A DNA stretch of 37,250 nucleotides from CAZBMJ01 sp964493205 (lineage in GTDB: Bacteria > Myxococcota > UBA727 > JABDBI01), in contig CAZBMJ010000021.1 in the NCBI GenBank assembly GCA_964493205.1, positions 1 through 37,250 on the forward strand, in the 5' to 3' direction. The notes under the pieces were generated by a model. The model made no database searches. It worked only from the letters and a program-made list of their open reading frames with translations, and had not been told where the DNA came from. The position numbers and the translations under genes are program-made. Of the stretch, positions 23,791 through 33,305 are shown piece after piece (within the stretch, counting starts at the first letter, position 1; every line of letters starts with the position of its first letter).

Positions 23791-25134
23791 TTAATTATTT
23801 GCTATTTTTTGCTGATTTTTTTTATCTTCAATAAGGGCTAAAAGCTCTTTTTTATTTTGTTCAAATTCTAACAAATAAGTATTGGCTAAAGGCTGTCTTT
23901 GTTTAAGAACTTTGCGCAGAGATAATAAGTCGATATATTTTCTTTTTTCTTTGTGCATTTTATAAATACCTAAATGCAAATGAGGGCCAGTACATAATCT
24001 TCCAGTTCTACCAATACTGCCAATAACCTGACCACGTTTTACTAATGAGCCTTCCTTAAGATTTTCTTTCAAATCATTGGCGTGAAAATATTCTGAATAC
24101 ACACCATAATCATGCTTGATTCTCATCATATGGCCAACATTTTTATCAAATCTTTTTTCAGTAACAACACCATTACCAATAGCAAAAAAAGGAGTACCCA
24201 CTACCCCTCTAAAATCTATACCATTATGACGAACTCTTATTTTTCTCACAGGATGCATACGCCATTTTTGTTCTGAGGTAGCAAAAGCCTCATGCACGGG
24301 GGATAATAAAAACTCTTTTTCCAAAGAACGCCCTAGCCCATCAAAAAGACCTAAGTGTTTTTTGTCTAATGATTCAAAATAAAATGCTTCTAATACTCGA
24401 TTTGCTTGTATATATTTAGCCATTTTTATTTTGCCATAGCCAATAAATTCGCCATTATTATACCTTTCTTCCACCAAAATTTCTATTTTATCACTTCTTA
24501 AAACACTTTTTGGCAAATCCATCTGCCAAGAAAAAATTGTTATAAATTGCTGCATTAGCTCTTCACCAAAAGGTAATGCTTTAAATGTCTTATAAAGAGT
24601 TGAATCTAGGTTTAGAGAAAAATACTGCATTTTAGTAGTTATAACAGGCCGACTTTTTTTTAAACTAAATTTTTGAGAATTAGTACGAGTAAGCTCATAG
24701 GTAATAGGTATACGGTTTTGATCTTTTTTTTCTAAAACAAATTTTTTAATTACATTGCCATTATTCAGATTTTCTAATTCAAAATAATATAAGTCGCCTT
24801 CTAAAATGTCTTTATCATATAAATCAGGCTTAAGAGCAGCTGATAAGTTATAAACTTCACTTTGAGGGATACTTAAACCATAAAAAAGGCTATTTAGATG
24901 TTCGCCTTTTTTGATAGATTTGAAATCATATTTTTCATGAGTAGGCTCAGCCACTATGTTTTCTGTTTGCCAGGAAAGCAAATAATCTTCTTCATTGCAG
25001 GTTTCTTCATCAAAACTCGCAAAAATCTGTTCTTCATTATTAGATAAAATAATTTTCTCTTGTTTAAAATTTAAAAAAATTATTATACCACTGATAAAAA
25101 ATCCAAAAGAAATTACAATATAAAAATTACGCAC
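23791..25134 (-). CDS. M23 family metallopeptidase (peptidoglycan endopeptidase)
   Basis: 447 aa, GTG start with AGGA 6 bp upstream. One N-terminal membrane anchor (residues 5-22) precedes a LysM/OapA-like region (SIKKGEHLNSLFYGLSIP, 73-90) and a beta-rich spacer. The LytM/M23 catalytic domain is at about 285-410 with zinc ligands H303 and D307 (HNGIDFRG) and H387, plus H351 and H385 (PHLHLG). All active-site residues are present, so it is a probable DD-endopeptidase acting on cross-linked murein in the periplasm. Its start overlaps the folK end by 8 bp, so it ends the mgtE-rnhA-folK operon. Confidence 0.9.
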   Translation of the reverse strand: MRNFYIVISFGFFISGIIIFLNFKQEKIILSNNEEQIFASFDEETCNEEDYLLSWQTENIVAEPTHEKYDFKSIKKGEHLNSLFYGLSIPQSEVYNLSAALKPDLYDKDILEGDLYYFELENLNNGNVIKKFVLEKKDQNRIPITYELTRTNSQKFSLKKSRPVITTKMQYFSLNLDSTLYKTFKALPFGEELMQQFITIFSWQMDLPKSVLRSDKIEILVEERYNNGEFIGYGKIKMAKYIQANRVLEAFYFESLDKKHLGLFDGLGRSLEKEFLLSPVHEAFATSEQKWRMHPVRKIRVRHNGIDFRGVVGTPFFAIGNGVVTEKRFDKNVGHMMRIKHDYGVYSEYFHANDLKENLKEGSLVKRGQVIGSIGRTGRLCTGPHLHLGIYKMHKEKRKYIDLLSLRKVLKQRQPLANTYLLEFEQNKKELLALIEDKKNQQKIANN

Positions 25135-25603
25135 TTAAAATCCTATTAGTATTAAATATTCTTCCTAACTTATTTAGTTTAAAATTAATTGGCCATTTAG
25201 CCAAATTCAAAGCTTCTATAGCTGGTATTATAAAAAAATCTCTTTTTAACAGCTCTTTATGAGGAACAAAAAAATTATCTTTTTTATAATTAAAATTTAA
25301 ACATAATAATACATCTAAATCAATTGTTCGAGGAGAATTTTTATAAGGTCGTATTCTTCCTAATTTTTGCTCTATAACTTTCAGTTCTTTATATAAAATC
25401 AATGCAGATAAATTAGTTTTTACAGCAACACAACAATTTAAAAAAGATAGTTTTTTTCTAGTATTTATTGAATAATTTTTATACATTTTACTCTGTGAAA
25501 TAAATAAAAAATCAGATTTATTTTTTAGTAAAAAAACAGCTCTTTCTAAATAAAAATAAGCATTATAATGAGATGATCCTAATGCTATAACATATTTCTC
25601 CAA
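25127..25603 (-). CDS. folK: 2-amino-4-hydroxy-6-hydroxymethyldihydropteridine pyrophosphokinase
   Basis: 158 aa, TTG start with AGGA about 6 bp upstream; starting here restores the family's N-terminal VIALGSS strand. The signature RPYKNSPRTIDLDVLL (ATP- and pterin-binding) and VPHKELLKRDFFIIPAIE are present. It transfers pyrophosphate from ATP to 6-hydroxymethyl-7,8-dihydropterin in folate synthesis. No other folate gene is in the window. It lies between rnhA (22 bp gap) and the peptidase gene (8 bp overlap). Confidence 0.92.
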   Translation of the reverse strand: MEKYVIALGSSHYNAYFYLERAVFLLKNKSDFLFISQSKMYKNYSINTRKKLSFLNCCVAVKTNLSALILYKELKVIEQKLGRIRPYKNSPRTIDLDVLLCLNFNYKKDNFFVPHKELLKRDFFIIPAIEALNLAKWPINFKLNKLGRIFNTNRILSA

Positions 25604-25625
25604 ATAAAATCCTTTATTGAGTTAA

Positions 25626-26084
25626 TTAATTATTAATCATGTAAGCTTGTTGACGAGCTATTTCATCTACTCTTTCATTAAGCTCATCACCATTATGAGC
25701 TTTCACCCATTGCCAATTAATACTATGATAATTTGCTAATTTCAGTAATTCTTGCCACAAATCTTGATTGGGTATGGGCTTTTTTTGAGCATTTAAAAAA
25801 TTATTGATTTGCCACTTTTTAATCCATATACTCATGCCATTTACTAAATATTTACTATCACTAATTACGGTAACCTCACAAGAACTTTTTAAGGCTTTTA
25901 AACCTGCTATGGCGGCCATAAGTTCCATACGATTATTAGTGGTATGTTTTTCATTGCCATAAATTACTTTTTCGCTATATTTTTTTGAGTCATGAATAAG
26001 CAAAGCAGCATAACCACCAGCGCCTGGATTATTAATACAAGATCCATCACTATAGATAATAACTTTTTTTTTTGAGATGAGCAT
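25626..26084 (-). CDS. rnhA: Ribonuclease HI
   Basis: 152 aa from the ATG at 26084, the usual RNase HI length; a 38-residue upstream extension in the same frame is inside mgtE and unlike the family. Catalytic residues are visible: Asp in YSDGSC, Glu in NNRMELMAA, Asp in VISDSKYLVNG, His in KAHNGDELNE and Asp in RVDEIARQ. It degrades RNA in RNA-DNA hybrids. It begins 1 bp after the mgtE stop, so it is translationally coupled. Confidence 0.95.
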   Translation of the reverse strand: MLISKKKVIIYSDGSCINNPGAGGYAALLIHDSKKYSEKVIYGNEKHTTNNRMELMAAIAGLKALKSSCEVTVISDSKYLVNGMSIWIKKWQINNFLNAQKKPIPNQDLWQELLKLANYHSINWQWVKAHNGDELNERVDEIARQQAYMINN

Positions 26085-26085
26085 T

Positions 26086-27459
26086 CTATCCAACCTGAAG
26101 CTTAGCCAAAAATAATGTGCAAATAAGCATATAGATAAGAATTCCTGTAATATCGTTAAGCGTAGTAACAAACGGTCCTGACGCAATGGCAGGATCAATA
26201 TTGAATTTTTTTAATAATGTGGGAGCAATAACTCCTAAAATAGCCGCTGTCATCATTCCGCAAACCATGGCACAAAATACTACAAATCCTAGATAAAAAT
26301 TATAGTTAGTTAATAGAAAAGTTGCGACTAATGCAGTTAAAAATCCATAGCTTAGGCCTATAACCATGCTTACTCTAATTTCTTTAAATAAAAATTTAGG
26401 CACATGAGATAAATCAAATTTATTGGTAGCAAACCCTCTAATTAAAACTGTAGCAGACTGAGTACCAACATTACCACCCATAGCAGTAATAACTGGTATA
26501 AAAGATAAAATAATTACGGCCTTAGACATGGTTGCTTCAAATAAATGCAGCAATGTTGCGCTCAATAAAGAACAACATAGCGCTATACCTAGCCAAGGCA
26601 TTCGTATACGTGCAGTGGAAAAAACTGATGTTTGGTAAAGAAGCTCTTCAACACTAGTACCAGCCATATGCAAAGCATCTTCTTCTGCTTCTTCTTGTAG
26701 CACGTCGACAATATCATCAATTACTATTCGACCCAAAACGCGGTTATTATCATCAACAACTGGTAGCATGATCAAATCGTATTTTTTAAAAAGTAAGGCT
26801 ACTTCTTCTTGATCTACCAACGGCTTTACAAACATCACCTCTTTGTCCATAATTTCGCTAACATTCTTAGTGGCTTTATTCAGCAACAAATCTACTAAAG
26901 CCAAAGAGCCCACCAAGCGATTTTGTTTATCAACCACCAAAACCGATAACACTTCTACATCTTCTTCTACTAATTCTCGCACAATATTAATCGTATCAAG
27001 AACAGTTGCACCCTCATCAACTAAAGCAAGCTCTAGCTGCATGATACCGCCAGCACAATCTTGCGGGTATTTTAAAAGCTGTTGAACTTGCTGACGCTCT
27101 TTTGGCGAAAGCATGCGTAAAGCTGCCATTCGATTAGCAAGGGGAACTTCTGCTAATAAATCTGCTGCGTCATCTGTTTCAAGTTCTTTAATAACTTCGG
27201 CAATTTCTCTAGGTGATAAAAGTGGTAAAAGTTTATACCATTCATCAGGATCAAGACGAGAAATGATACTAGCTTTTTGTTCTTTGTCATTAATAAAACT
27301 TAAGAGGCGTGGCCACTTTTCCACAGCTACTAAACGAAATATTTCAATAATGTCTGAGGCATGGGAAATAGATGCAAAAAAATCAACTAAAAAATCGTCG
27401 TCTTTTTCTAGCGCGAGCCGTATTTCTTCTTTATCTTTAAATGAATATTCTTCTAGCAT
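26086..27459 (-). CDS. mgtE: Magnesium transporter MgtE
   Basis: About 457 aa from the ATG at 27459 (AGG 7 bp upstream; the longer frame starts with TTG). Order of domains: cytosolic helical N domain with repeated LLPLLSPREIAEVIKELETDDAADLLAE units (1-125), two CBS domains (about 130-250), then five membrane helices including the GGNVGTQSATV pore motif and the FVTTLNDITG motif. It is a Mg2+-gated Mg2+ channel of the inner membrane. First gene of the operon with rnhA, folK and the M23 peptidase. Confidence 0.95.
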   Translation of the reverse strand: MLEEYSFKDKEEIRLALEKDDDFLVDFFASISHASDIIEIFRLVAVEKWPRLLSFINDKEQKASIISRLDPDEWYKLLPLLSPREIAEVIKELETDDAADLLAEVPLANRMAALRMLSPKERQQVQQLLKYPQDCAGGIMQLELALVDEGATVLDTINIVRELVEEDVEVLSVLVVDKQNRLVGSLALVDLLLNKATKNVSEIMDKEVMFVKPLVDQEEVALLFKKYDLIMLPVVDDNNRVLGRIVIDDIVDVLQEEAEEDALHMAGTSVEELLYQTSVFSTARIRMPWLGIALCCSLLSATLLHLFEATMSKAVIILSFIPVITAMGGNVGTQSATVLIRGFATNKFDLSHVPKFLFKEIRVSMVIGLSYGFLTALVATFLLTNYNFYLGFVVFCAMVCGMMTAAILGVIAPTLLKKFNIDPAIASGPFVTTLNDITGILIYMLICTLFLAKLQVG

Positions 27460-27516
27460 TATCAAACCTAAATTCTAAAATATACTTGTAATCTATATTG
27501 CATAAAAATAAAAGCA

Positions 27517-27546
27517 TAAAAAAAACAGAACTGATAAACAGTTCTG
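27517..27546 (-). terminator. Rho-independent terminator of the DsbA gene
   Basis: On the minus strand AGAACTG, a 5-nt loop and CAGTTCT form a perfect stem (plus a closing G-C pair) followed by a run of eight T. It lies 26 bp after the stop of the DsbA-like gene, separating it from mgtE. Confidence 0.85.
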
Positions 27547-27571
27547 CTTTTAAAAATAATTTATTAAAAAA

Positions 27572-28327
27572 TTACTTACCAGCTGTTAGCAAGTTTTTTT
27601 CAGTAATTAGCTTTTTAGCGCCTTCTACAGTTCTTTCATCAATTTTCCATCCATTCATAAGGAAGGTAGGGGTTCCACGAACGCCAACTTTCATACCTAA
27701 CTCAGTATCAGCTTTGATAGATTCTTCGTATTTAGCATCATTAGCTTTGTAATCTTTCCATACTTTATCAGCGTTTAGGGCCACAACTTTGCCATCTTTA
27801 TTTTTGCAAGAAACTTCTTTTGCCCATTTTTTATAGTTATCTTCGCTTAGCTCTTTTTGACCAGCATAAAGTTTTTCAGTCATTTTCCAGAAGCAATCAT
27901 GGCCTTGCTCACCAGCAGCTAGCGCAAACTTAGACGCTGTACGGGCATTTTTATGAAAACTTAAAGGAAAATGTTTATAAACAACTTTAACTTGTTTACT
28001 TAGCTCTGGATCAGCTTCTATAGCTTTTACAAAACTATCATTAGCTCTAGCACAAAATGGACATTCATAATCACTAAATTTAACCAAAGTTAATGGTGCA
28101 TTAGGATTGCCCAAAACATAACTGTTACCTACTGGCACATCATAAGCAGTTGTTTGTACTGGGGGGGCTGCAGGTCTTGCAGCAGCTGCAGCAAGCTTAT
28201 CTTTTTCTAAGGTTTCAATACGTTTTTCCAAACTAGTAAGTTTTTCTAAAAGTTCAGTATTATTATTTTTGGTACATCCACCGACTAATAAACCTAATAA
28301 ACCACCTAACATCAAAATTTTTTTCAT
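27572..28327 (-). CDS. DsbA-like thiol oxidoreductase lipoprotein
   Basis: 251 aa from the ATG at 28327, preferred over 28342 because GGAG precedes it by 8-9 bp. A lipoprotein signal ends in VGGC (Cys17), then a short coiled coil (LLEKLTSLEKRIETLEKD), an Ala/Pro linker, and a thioredoxin-fold domain with the active site CPFC in FSDYECPFCARAN and the cis-Pro loop GVRGTPTFLMNG. It should form or shuffle disulfides in exported proteins, tethered to a membrane. It is alone in its transcript. Confidence 0.9.
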   Translation of the reverse strand: MKKILMLGGLLGLLVGGCTKNNNTELLEKLTSLEKRIETLEKDKLAAAAARPAAPPVQTTAYDVPVGNSYVLGNPNAPLTLVKFSDYECPFCARANDSFVKAIEADPELSKQVKVVYKHFPLSFHKNARTASKFALAAGEQGHDCFWKMTEKLYAGQKELSEDNYKKWAKEVSCKNKDGKVVALNADKVWKDYKANDAKYEESIKADTELGMKVGVRGTPTFLMNGWKIDERTVEGAKKLITEKNLLTAGK

Positions 28328-28342
28328 TATTTTTTGCTCCAT

Positions 28343-28705
28343 TTTTTAGCTTTAAACAAAAGACCTATTCGCTTTGTGAGGCGAAAATTTTATAGGCGTT
28401 TTACAACAAATAAAAATACCTATTTATTGCTAATCTATTAGCAAGAACTTAAAAAATATGCAACTTATATATTTTAAAGACAATTATTAATTTTACATAC
28501 AATAAAAAAATAATATCAAAAATAAAACATACATATTTTTATAAAAATAATTATAAAAAACAGCAAAGCCCATTAAAGCCTAATACTATGGCTTTTGTTA
28601 ATAAATATAAAAAATCAGATCAAAACAATAGTTAAATAGTGCATTTTATCACACAAAAAGTTACAACGTGTGCAAAATCGTTAATTATTATTAAATGGAT
28701 ATAAA
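28343..28705. other. AT-rich intergenic region between divergent genes
   Basis: About 360 bp with very high A+T. One dyad, AAAGCC (28575-28580) with GGCTTT (28590-28595), could be a hairpin. Promoters of both flanking genes must lie here but no clear -35/-10 pair stands out. No gene or RNA is recognised. Confidence 0.35.
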
Positions 28706-29152
28706 ATGAGCAAAACACAATTTGATAAGACCTTAATTATACAAGAGATTCGTGAATTTTTAAAACAGTTAGATTGGCCACAAGATAATTTGTCTAGTGA
28801 AATAATTAGAACATTTTATCAAGGCGACTATGGAGTCAGTCAAGTATTAATAAAAATACAAGAAGAAGACATGTGCATGCTCATCGACCCTCTCATAGAT
28901 AAAAATAATAAACAGTGGGGAGAATCTGTCATCAATCTAATTTCAGCTATGGGCCAAGAAATCAAACATGTTGATATAGGAATAGATCAAGATGGCGATA
29001 TATTTGCAAAAGTTAATTTAACTCTATCTCATATAAATTTAGAAAGATTTCAGTGCTTACTCTTAGGCCTTTGCCAAGTAGCTGAAAATATATTAGTCCC
29101 AATACTTCAAGCTAACGCATTTGATAATTTAAGAGTTCATAGTAGCTTATAA
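28706..29152 (+). CDS. YbjN-like / secretion-chaperone-fold protein, uncertain
   Basis: 148 aa, no signal peptide. The alternation IREFLKQLDWPQD, then VLIKIQEEDMCMLIDPLID, then a long helix LERFQCLLLGLCQVAENILVPILQ, resembles the alpha+beta fold shared by YbjN and type III secretion chaperones. This is a fold-level guess only. Its 3' end overlaps the convergent hesB-like gene by 6 bp. GGAT lies about 7 bp before the ATG. Confidence 0.5.
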   Translation: MSKTQFDKTLIIQEIREFLKQLDWPQDNLSSEIIRTFYQGDYGVSQVLIKIQEEDMCMLIDPLIDKNNKQWGESVINLISAMGQEIKHVDIGIDQDGDIFAKVNLTLSHINLERFQCLLLGLCQVAENILVPILQANAFDNLRVHSSL

Positions 29153-29551
29153 ACTAAATGACTGGCCACAAGAGCATTGCTTAGCATTAGGGTTATTTAG
29201 TAAAACAAATTCACTAGAACCTAAATAAGATTGGCAATGCAAACTTGAGCCGCCAATAACTGACAAAGATTTAGGGTCCACTATAAGTTTAGCCTTATTA
29301 ATTTCAAAAACTAAGTCACTAGGCTTAACAGCATCACACCAATCATAATGTATACTAAGACCAGAGCAACCCCCGCCTTTAATAGAAACTCTAAGGCCAA
29401 TTATTAATACATTATTTATGATATAATTATTAATATAGTCACAAGCTTCCTCAGTAATACCTAACTGATTAGGGGCAAGAGGTTTTATATCAGGAGTAAG
29501 ATCAGTAACTAAACTTTCTTTTTGTTTGCGCTTTATTTTTAATAAAACCAT
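29147..29551 (-). CDS. HesB/IscA family iron-sulfur assembly protein
   Basis: 134 aa. ITEEACDYINNYI, then RVSIKGGGCSGLSIHYDW and the tail CSCGQSF, show the three conserved cysteines C62, C126 and C128 that bind the Fe-S cluster or iron in A-type carriers (IscA, ErpA, SufA). A lysine-rich extension of about 20 residues precedes the domain. It follows atpC after 6 bp and is probably co-transcribed with it. Which A-type protein it is cannot be settled. Confidence 0.88.
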   Translation of the reverse strand: MVLLKIKRKQKESLVTDLTPDIKPLAPNQLGITEEACDYINNYIINNVLIIGLRVSIKGGGCSGLSIHYDWCDAVKPSDLVFEINKAKLIVDPKSLSVIGGSSLHCQSYLGSSEFVLLNNPNAKQCSCGQSFSL

Positions 29552-29557
29552 TTTTTA

Positions 29558-29953
29558 TTAATCCTCAAGCTTTAGGCTAGCAATGCTTTTTTGCAAAGCA
29601 CCACTAATGCGCTTAAAGTCGTGAGAATCTTTATCAATATTTTTTAACTCTTCAGATAGAGAATCAAATAACTGATGTTCTTGGGCAAAATCTATCTCTG
29701 ATTTTAAGCGAGCTATATCACAAATAACTTCTACTCTATTCTCAAGTACTTCTAGAAAACCTTCCCCTATCATAAACTGTTTTTCTTGCCCAGATGCACT
29801 GGCCAAAGTTATTATGCCTGGTATCACCTGAGATAATAAATTTGCATGAGCAGATAAAATTTGTACCTCACCCTTTAGAGTAGGAACAATTAAGCTTATA
29901 CAGTCTTCTTGTAAAAAAATTTTGTCTGGAGTCACCACATTTACATGCAACAT
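29558..29953 (-). CDS. atpC: ATP synthase F1 epsilon subunit
   Basis: 131 aa, a normal length. VVTPDKIFLQEDCISLIVPTLKGEVQILSAHANLLSQVIPG is the typical epsilon beta-sandwich, followed by EGFLEVLENRVEVICDIA and a C-terminal helical hairpin. It regulates the F1 motor and links it to the c-ring. GGGAG lies 8 bp before the ATG. Normally it follows atpD, but here the upstream neighbour is priA on the opposite strand, so the gene is separated from the rest of the atp operon and shares a transcript with hesB. Confidence 0.9.
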   Translation of the reverse strand: MLHVNVVTPDKIFLQEDCISLIVPTLKGEVQILSAHANLLSQVIPGIITLASASGQEKQFMIGEGFLEVLENRVEVICDIARLKSEIDFAQEHQLFDSLSEELKNIDKDSHDFKRISGALQKSIASLKLED

Positions 29954-30001
29954 GCTCTATCTCCCTTTAACTTTCGTATTAATTAATCTAGCAAACTACG
30001 T

Positions 30002-32059
30002 ATGGTAAAAATAAACAACTCTATTACTAATCAAGCAAATGAATCATGCCAAGAGGATAACACCACAAAATATGTGGAAGTAGCTTTAAAACTGCCCAAT
30101 AATAATGGTGTTTTCTCTTATAAATTAACTAAAAATATAAATAATTCTGAAGGTTTACGCGTAATAGTACCCTTTAGAAATAAGTTGGTAAGTGGCATTA
30201 TTATTAAAAAATTGCCCCATGACTTTAAACCTAGCTTTACTATTAAAGAAATTACTGAGATCATAGATGAAGAACCTATTATAACTAAACCACAAAAAGA
30301 ACTTATTGAGTTTTGCTCTGCTTATTATTTTAATTCCCTAGGTTTAACCTATCAATTAGCTACTATAAAAAATCAGATTACCAATAAAAAACTAAAACCT
30401 AAAAAAGAATTTATTACTCAAAAAAAATATATTTTAAACAGTGAGCAAAAACAAGCAGCTACTAGTATTCTCAATAACCTTAAACAAGCTTTTTTATTGC
30501 AAGGTGTTACAGGCTCAGGAAAAACCCTAGTTTATTTGCATGTGGCGCAAAAAATCATTGATGAGGGAGGCTCTGTCTTATTTTTAGTGCCAGAAATTGC
30601 CTTAACCAAAGAACTTGTAACCAGAGTTAAATCATATTTAGGCCTAGAAGTAGCAGTTATTCATTCAAATATCACTTCAGCGAAAAAAAGAGACGAATAC
30701 TTGGCACTTTTAAGAAAAGAAAAAAGAGTTTTAATAGGAGCACGTTCAGCTATTTTTGCGCCTATGCCAAACTTAGGGTTAATTATAGTTGATGAAGAAC
30801 ATGATCAAAGCTTTAAACAAGATGAATCACCAAGATATAACGCTCGAGATTTAGCACTATGGCGAGGTAAAAATGAAAAAGCCACAGTTATATTATCATC
30901 TGCAACGCCTTCACTAGAAACTATTTACAATATAAATAACAATAAAATAAAACATTTATTGTTACCTACAAGACACAATAAAAATAATGCTTTGCCTACA
31001 ATAGAAATTATCGATTTAAAAGATCAGCAAAAAAACGCTCCTATTACTCTTGGGCAAAAAATGTGTATTTTGTCTAAACCATTAATTAGTAAGATGCGAC
31101 AAGCCTTAGACAAAAGCGAACAAGTATTACTATTTTTAAATCAACGTGGCTATGCTAAGTTTGGCTTATGCAATACCTGTGGGTTTATGGTAAGTTGTAT
31201 TAACTGCAGCGTGGCCTTAACTTACTATGAAAAACGCCAAATTTTATTATGCCACCAATGCCAATATAGCCAACGAATAACAAACACTTGTAACAATTGT
31301 CAACAAAGCACCGTAGTTTTTCTAGGATTGGGCACTGAGCGTGTTGAGGAAGAAGTAAAAGCTTTATTTCCAAAGCATACTATTGCACGCCTTGATCGAG
31401 ATATCATTCAAAGCGATAAAAAACTTAAAGAAATACTAGCTTTAATGCATGATAAAACCATCAATATTTTAATTGGCACTCAAATGGTAGCCAAGGGCCA
31501 TGATTTTTTAAATTTAAGTTTAGTAGGCGTAATTTGTGCAGATACTGGTCTAGCTATGGCTGACTTTAGAGCCAGCGAAAAAACTTTTAATACTCTTATT
31601 CAAGTATCAGGAAGATGCGGCAGAGGAGAGACCAGTGGGAGTGTTATTATACAAACTTTTAATCCTACCCATGAAAGCTTTAAGTTTCTTAAAAATCACG
31701 ATGTGAATAGTTTTATTATACAAGAATTAAAAAATAGAGAAACTCATAATTTTCCTCCATTTAGCAAAGCCTGTATTATTAGAGTTGAGCATGAAAACCA
31801 AGATCTAGCTCAAAATATTATTAATTACATAAAGCCACTATTAGCTAACTATTTATCAGAAATCACTCTCTTTGGACCAGCCCCGTGTGCCATTGAAAAA
31901 ATTAGTAATCGATTTAGATATCAATGCCTAATTATGACTAAAACTACTGGCAGCATGCAAAAAGTTTTGCAAGATATTGCTAAAAACTCTGAACTTAATA
32001 ATTTGATAACCAAACATAGAGCAAGATTTATTATTGATAGAGACCCATACACCGTTTAG
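30002..32059 (+). CDS. priA: Primosomal replication protein PriA
   Basis: 685 aa. Helicase features: Walker A GVTGSGKT (168-175), DEEH box in LGLIIVDEEHDQSFK, SSATPSLET, and the C-terminal GTQMVAKGHDF and QVSGRCGRG motifs. Eight zinc-binding cysteines are present in the CNTCG/CINC/CHQC/CNNC block. PriA recognises stalled forks and reloads the replisome. The first 20 residues are an extension not typical of PriA, and the ATG lacks a ribosome site, so the start could lie slightly downstream. Divergent from atpC with 48 bp between starts. Confidence 0.95.
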   Translation: MVKINNSITNQANESCQEDNTTKYVEVALKLPNNNGVFSYKLTKNINNSEGLRVIVPFRNKLVSGIIIKKLPHDFKPSFTIKEITEIIDEEPIITKPQKELIEFCSAYYFNSLGLTYQLATIKNQITNKKLKPKKEFITQKKYILNSEQKQAATSILNNLKQAFLLQGVTGSGKTLVYLHVAQKIIDEGGSVLFLVPEIALTKELVTRVKSYLGLEVAVIHSNITSAKKRDEYLALLRKEKRVLIGARSAIFAPMPNLGLIIVDEEHDQSFKQDESPRYNARDLALWRGKNEKATVILSSATPSLETIYNINNNKIKHLLLPTRHNKNNALPTIEIIDLKDQQKNAPITLGQKMCILSKPLISKMRQALDKSEQVLLFLNQRGYAKFGLCNTCGFMVSCINCSVALTYYEKRQILLCHQCQYSQRITNTCNNCQQSTVVFLGLGTERVEEEVKALFPKHTIARLDRDIIQSDKKLKEILALMHDKTINILIGTQMVAKGHDFLNLSLVGVICADTGLAMADFRASEKTFNTLIQVSGRCGRGETSGSVIIQTFNPTHESFKFLKNHDVNSFIIQELKNRETHNFPPFSKACIIRVEHENQDLAQNIINYIKPLLANYLSEITLFGPAPCAIEKISNRFRYQCLIMTKTTGSMQKVLQDIAKNSELNNLITKHRARFIIDRDPYTV

Positions 32060-32114
32060 TATACTAGAAATAAATACCATTATAAAAAAGTTCTCTTCGT
32101 GAATCTTTTTTACG

Positions 32115-33296
32115 ATGGTTTACATGAAAAAAAATCTCAAACTCTTATGTCTATTTTTTATCTGCTTAAGCACAAGTTACCACTTGATCTCACAAACTAT
32201 TGCGGCTGGTTTTTGCTATACAGTGATACTTGATGAAGAAGGTTATGTATGGACTTTTGGTTATGGAGTACATGGAAATTTAGGTTATGGGAACAAACAA
32301 AGCCAATTAATAGCTAAGCGAATTGATGGTATAACAAAAATAATTGCCATAGCTAGCAGTAATTATAATACAGTAATGTTAGATGAAGACGGGTATGTGT
32401 GGACTTGCGGCCTTGGAGATTGCGGTCAATTAGGTCACGGTGATATACAAAGTAAATTTATACCTAAAAAAATCGAAAATATAACAGATATAACTAAAAT
32501 AGATATTGGTGATTGTCATATAGTACTCTTAGATAAATACGCTAAAGTTTGGACATGTGGCAACATTAATAACAGTGGTCAATTAGGGCATGGAAATACT
32601 CAAAATCAAGCTTATCTTAAAGCAATTGAAGAAATATTATCTATAAAGGGCATAGCAGCTGGGCGTGAACATACAGTGTTACTTGGTAAAAATAGCTCTG
32701 TGTGGACATGCGGCAACAACGAATATGGCCAGCTAGGTCATATGGATAGAGAAAACCAATCTAGGCCTAAGCAAATTGAAGGTATAATAAATATAGTTCA
32801 AGTCGCTGTTGGTTCTTATCATACAGTATTGTTAGATAAAGACGGCAATGTGTGGACTTGCGGCCTTGGAGATTGCGGTCAATTAGGTCACGGTGATATA
32901 CAAAATCAATTTATACCTAAGCAAATTGAAGGTATAACAAATATAGCTCAAGTAGCTGCTGGTTCTTATCATACAGTATTACTAGATGAAGAAGGCAATG
33001 TGTGGACTTTTGGTCAAGGTAATTATGGTCAGCTGGGGCATGGAGATAAACAAAGCCAACTTATACCTAAGCAAATTGAAAGTATAACACATATAGCTGA
33101 AGTAGCTGCTGGCCACTCACATACAATATTGCTTGATACTGAAGGTGAAGTATGGAGCTTTGGAAATGGTTTTTTTGGGGGGTTGGGTCATGGGGATACA
33201 CAAAATCAACTCTATCCTAAAAAGATTCAAAAATTTTCAATAGCATTACAAGTGGCCAATAGATTTAAAAAAATAAAAAGTGCAAGAAAAATATAA
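32115..33296 (+). CDS. Secreted RCC1-repeat protein (copy 1)
   Basis: 393 aa; the start may be 32124 (MKKNLKLL), as both ATGs lack a strong ribosome site. A signal peptide (LLCLFFICLSTSYHLISQTIA) precedes seven RCC1-type propeller blades with the core VAAGxxHTVLLDxxGxVWTxGxGxxGQLGHGDxQ. RCC1 in eukaryotes is the Ran guanine-exchange factor; bacterial versions are protein-interaction propellers, and some are host GTPase-directed effectors. Blades share near-identical DNA (a 56-bp perfect repeat), so copies were gained or homogenised recently. A paralogue follows after 9 bp. Confidence 0.85.
   Translation: MVYMKKNLKLLCLFFICLSTSYHLISQTIAAGFCYTVILDEEGYVWTFGYGVHGNLGYGNKQSQLIAKRIDGITKIIAIASSNYNTVMLDEDGYVWTCGLGDCGQLGHGDIQSKFIPKKIENITDITKIDIGDCHIVLLDKYAKVWTCGNINNSGQLGHGNTQNQAYLKAIEEILSIKGIAAGREHTVLLGKNSSVWTCGNNEYGQLGHMDRENQSRPKQIEGIINIVQVAVGSYHTVLLDKDGNVWTCGLGDCGQLGHGDIQNQFIPKQIEGITNIAQVAAGSYHTVLLDEEGNVWTFGQGNYGQLGHGDKQSQLIPKQIESITHIAEVAAGHSHTILLDTEGEVWSFGNGFFGGLGHGDTQNQLYPKKIQKFSIALQVANRFKKIKSARKI
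32396..32904 (+). repeat. Perfect 56-bp repeat within RCC1 blades
   Basis: The stretch at 32396-32451 recurs exactly at 32849-32904 (453 bp apart, or 151 codons, three blades). Both encode VWTCGLGDCGQLGHGDIQ. Exact identity at synonymous sites points to recent duplication or gene conversion. Confidence 0.75.
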
Positions 33297-33305
33297 AGGT
33301 TATAT

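Noticed and set aside
26085..26198. 38-residue N-terminal extension of RNase HI
   Set aside because: It lies inside mgtE in another frame and is unlike the family; the ATG at 26084 gives the standard length.
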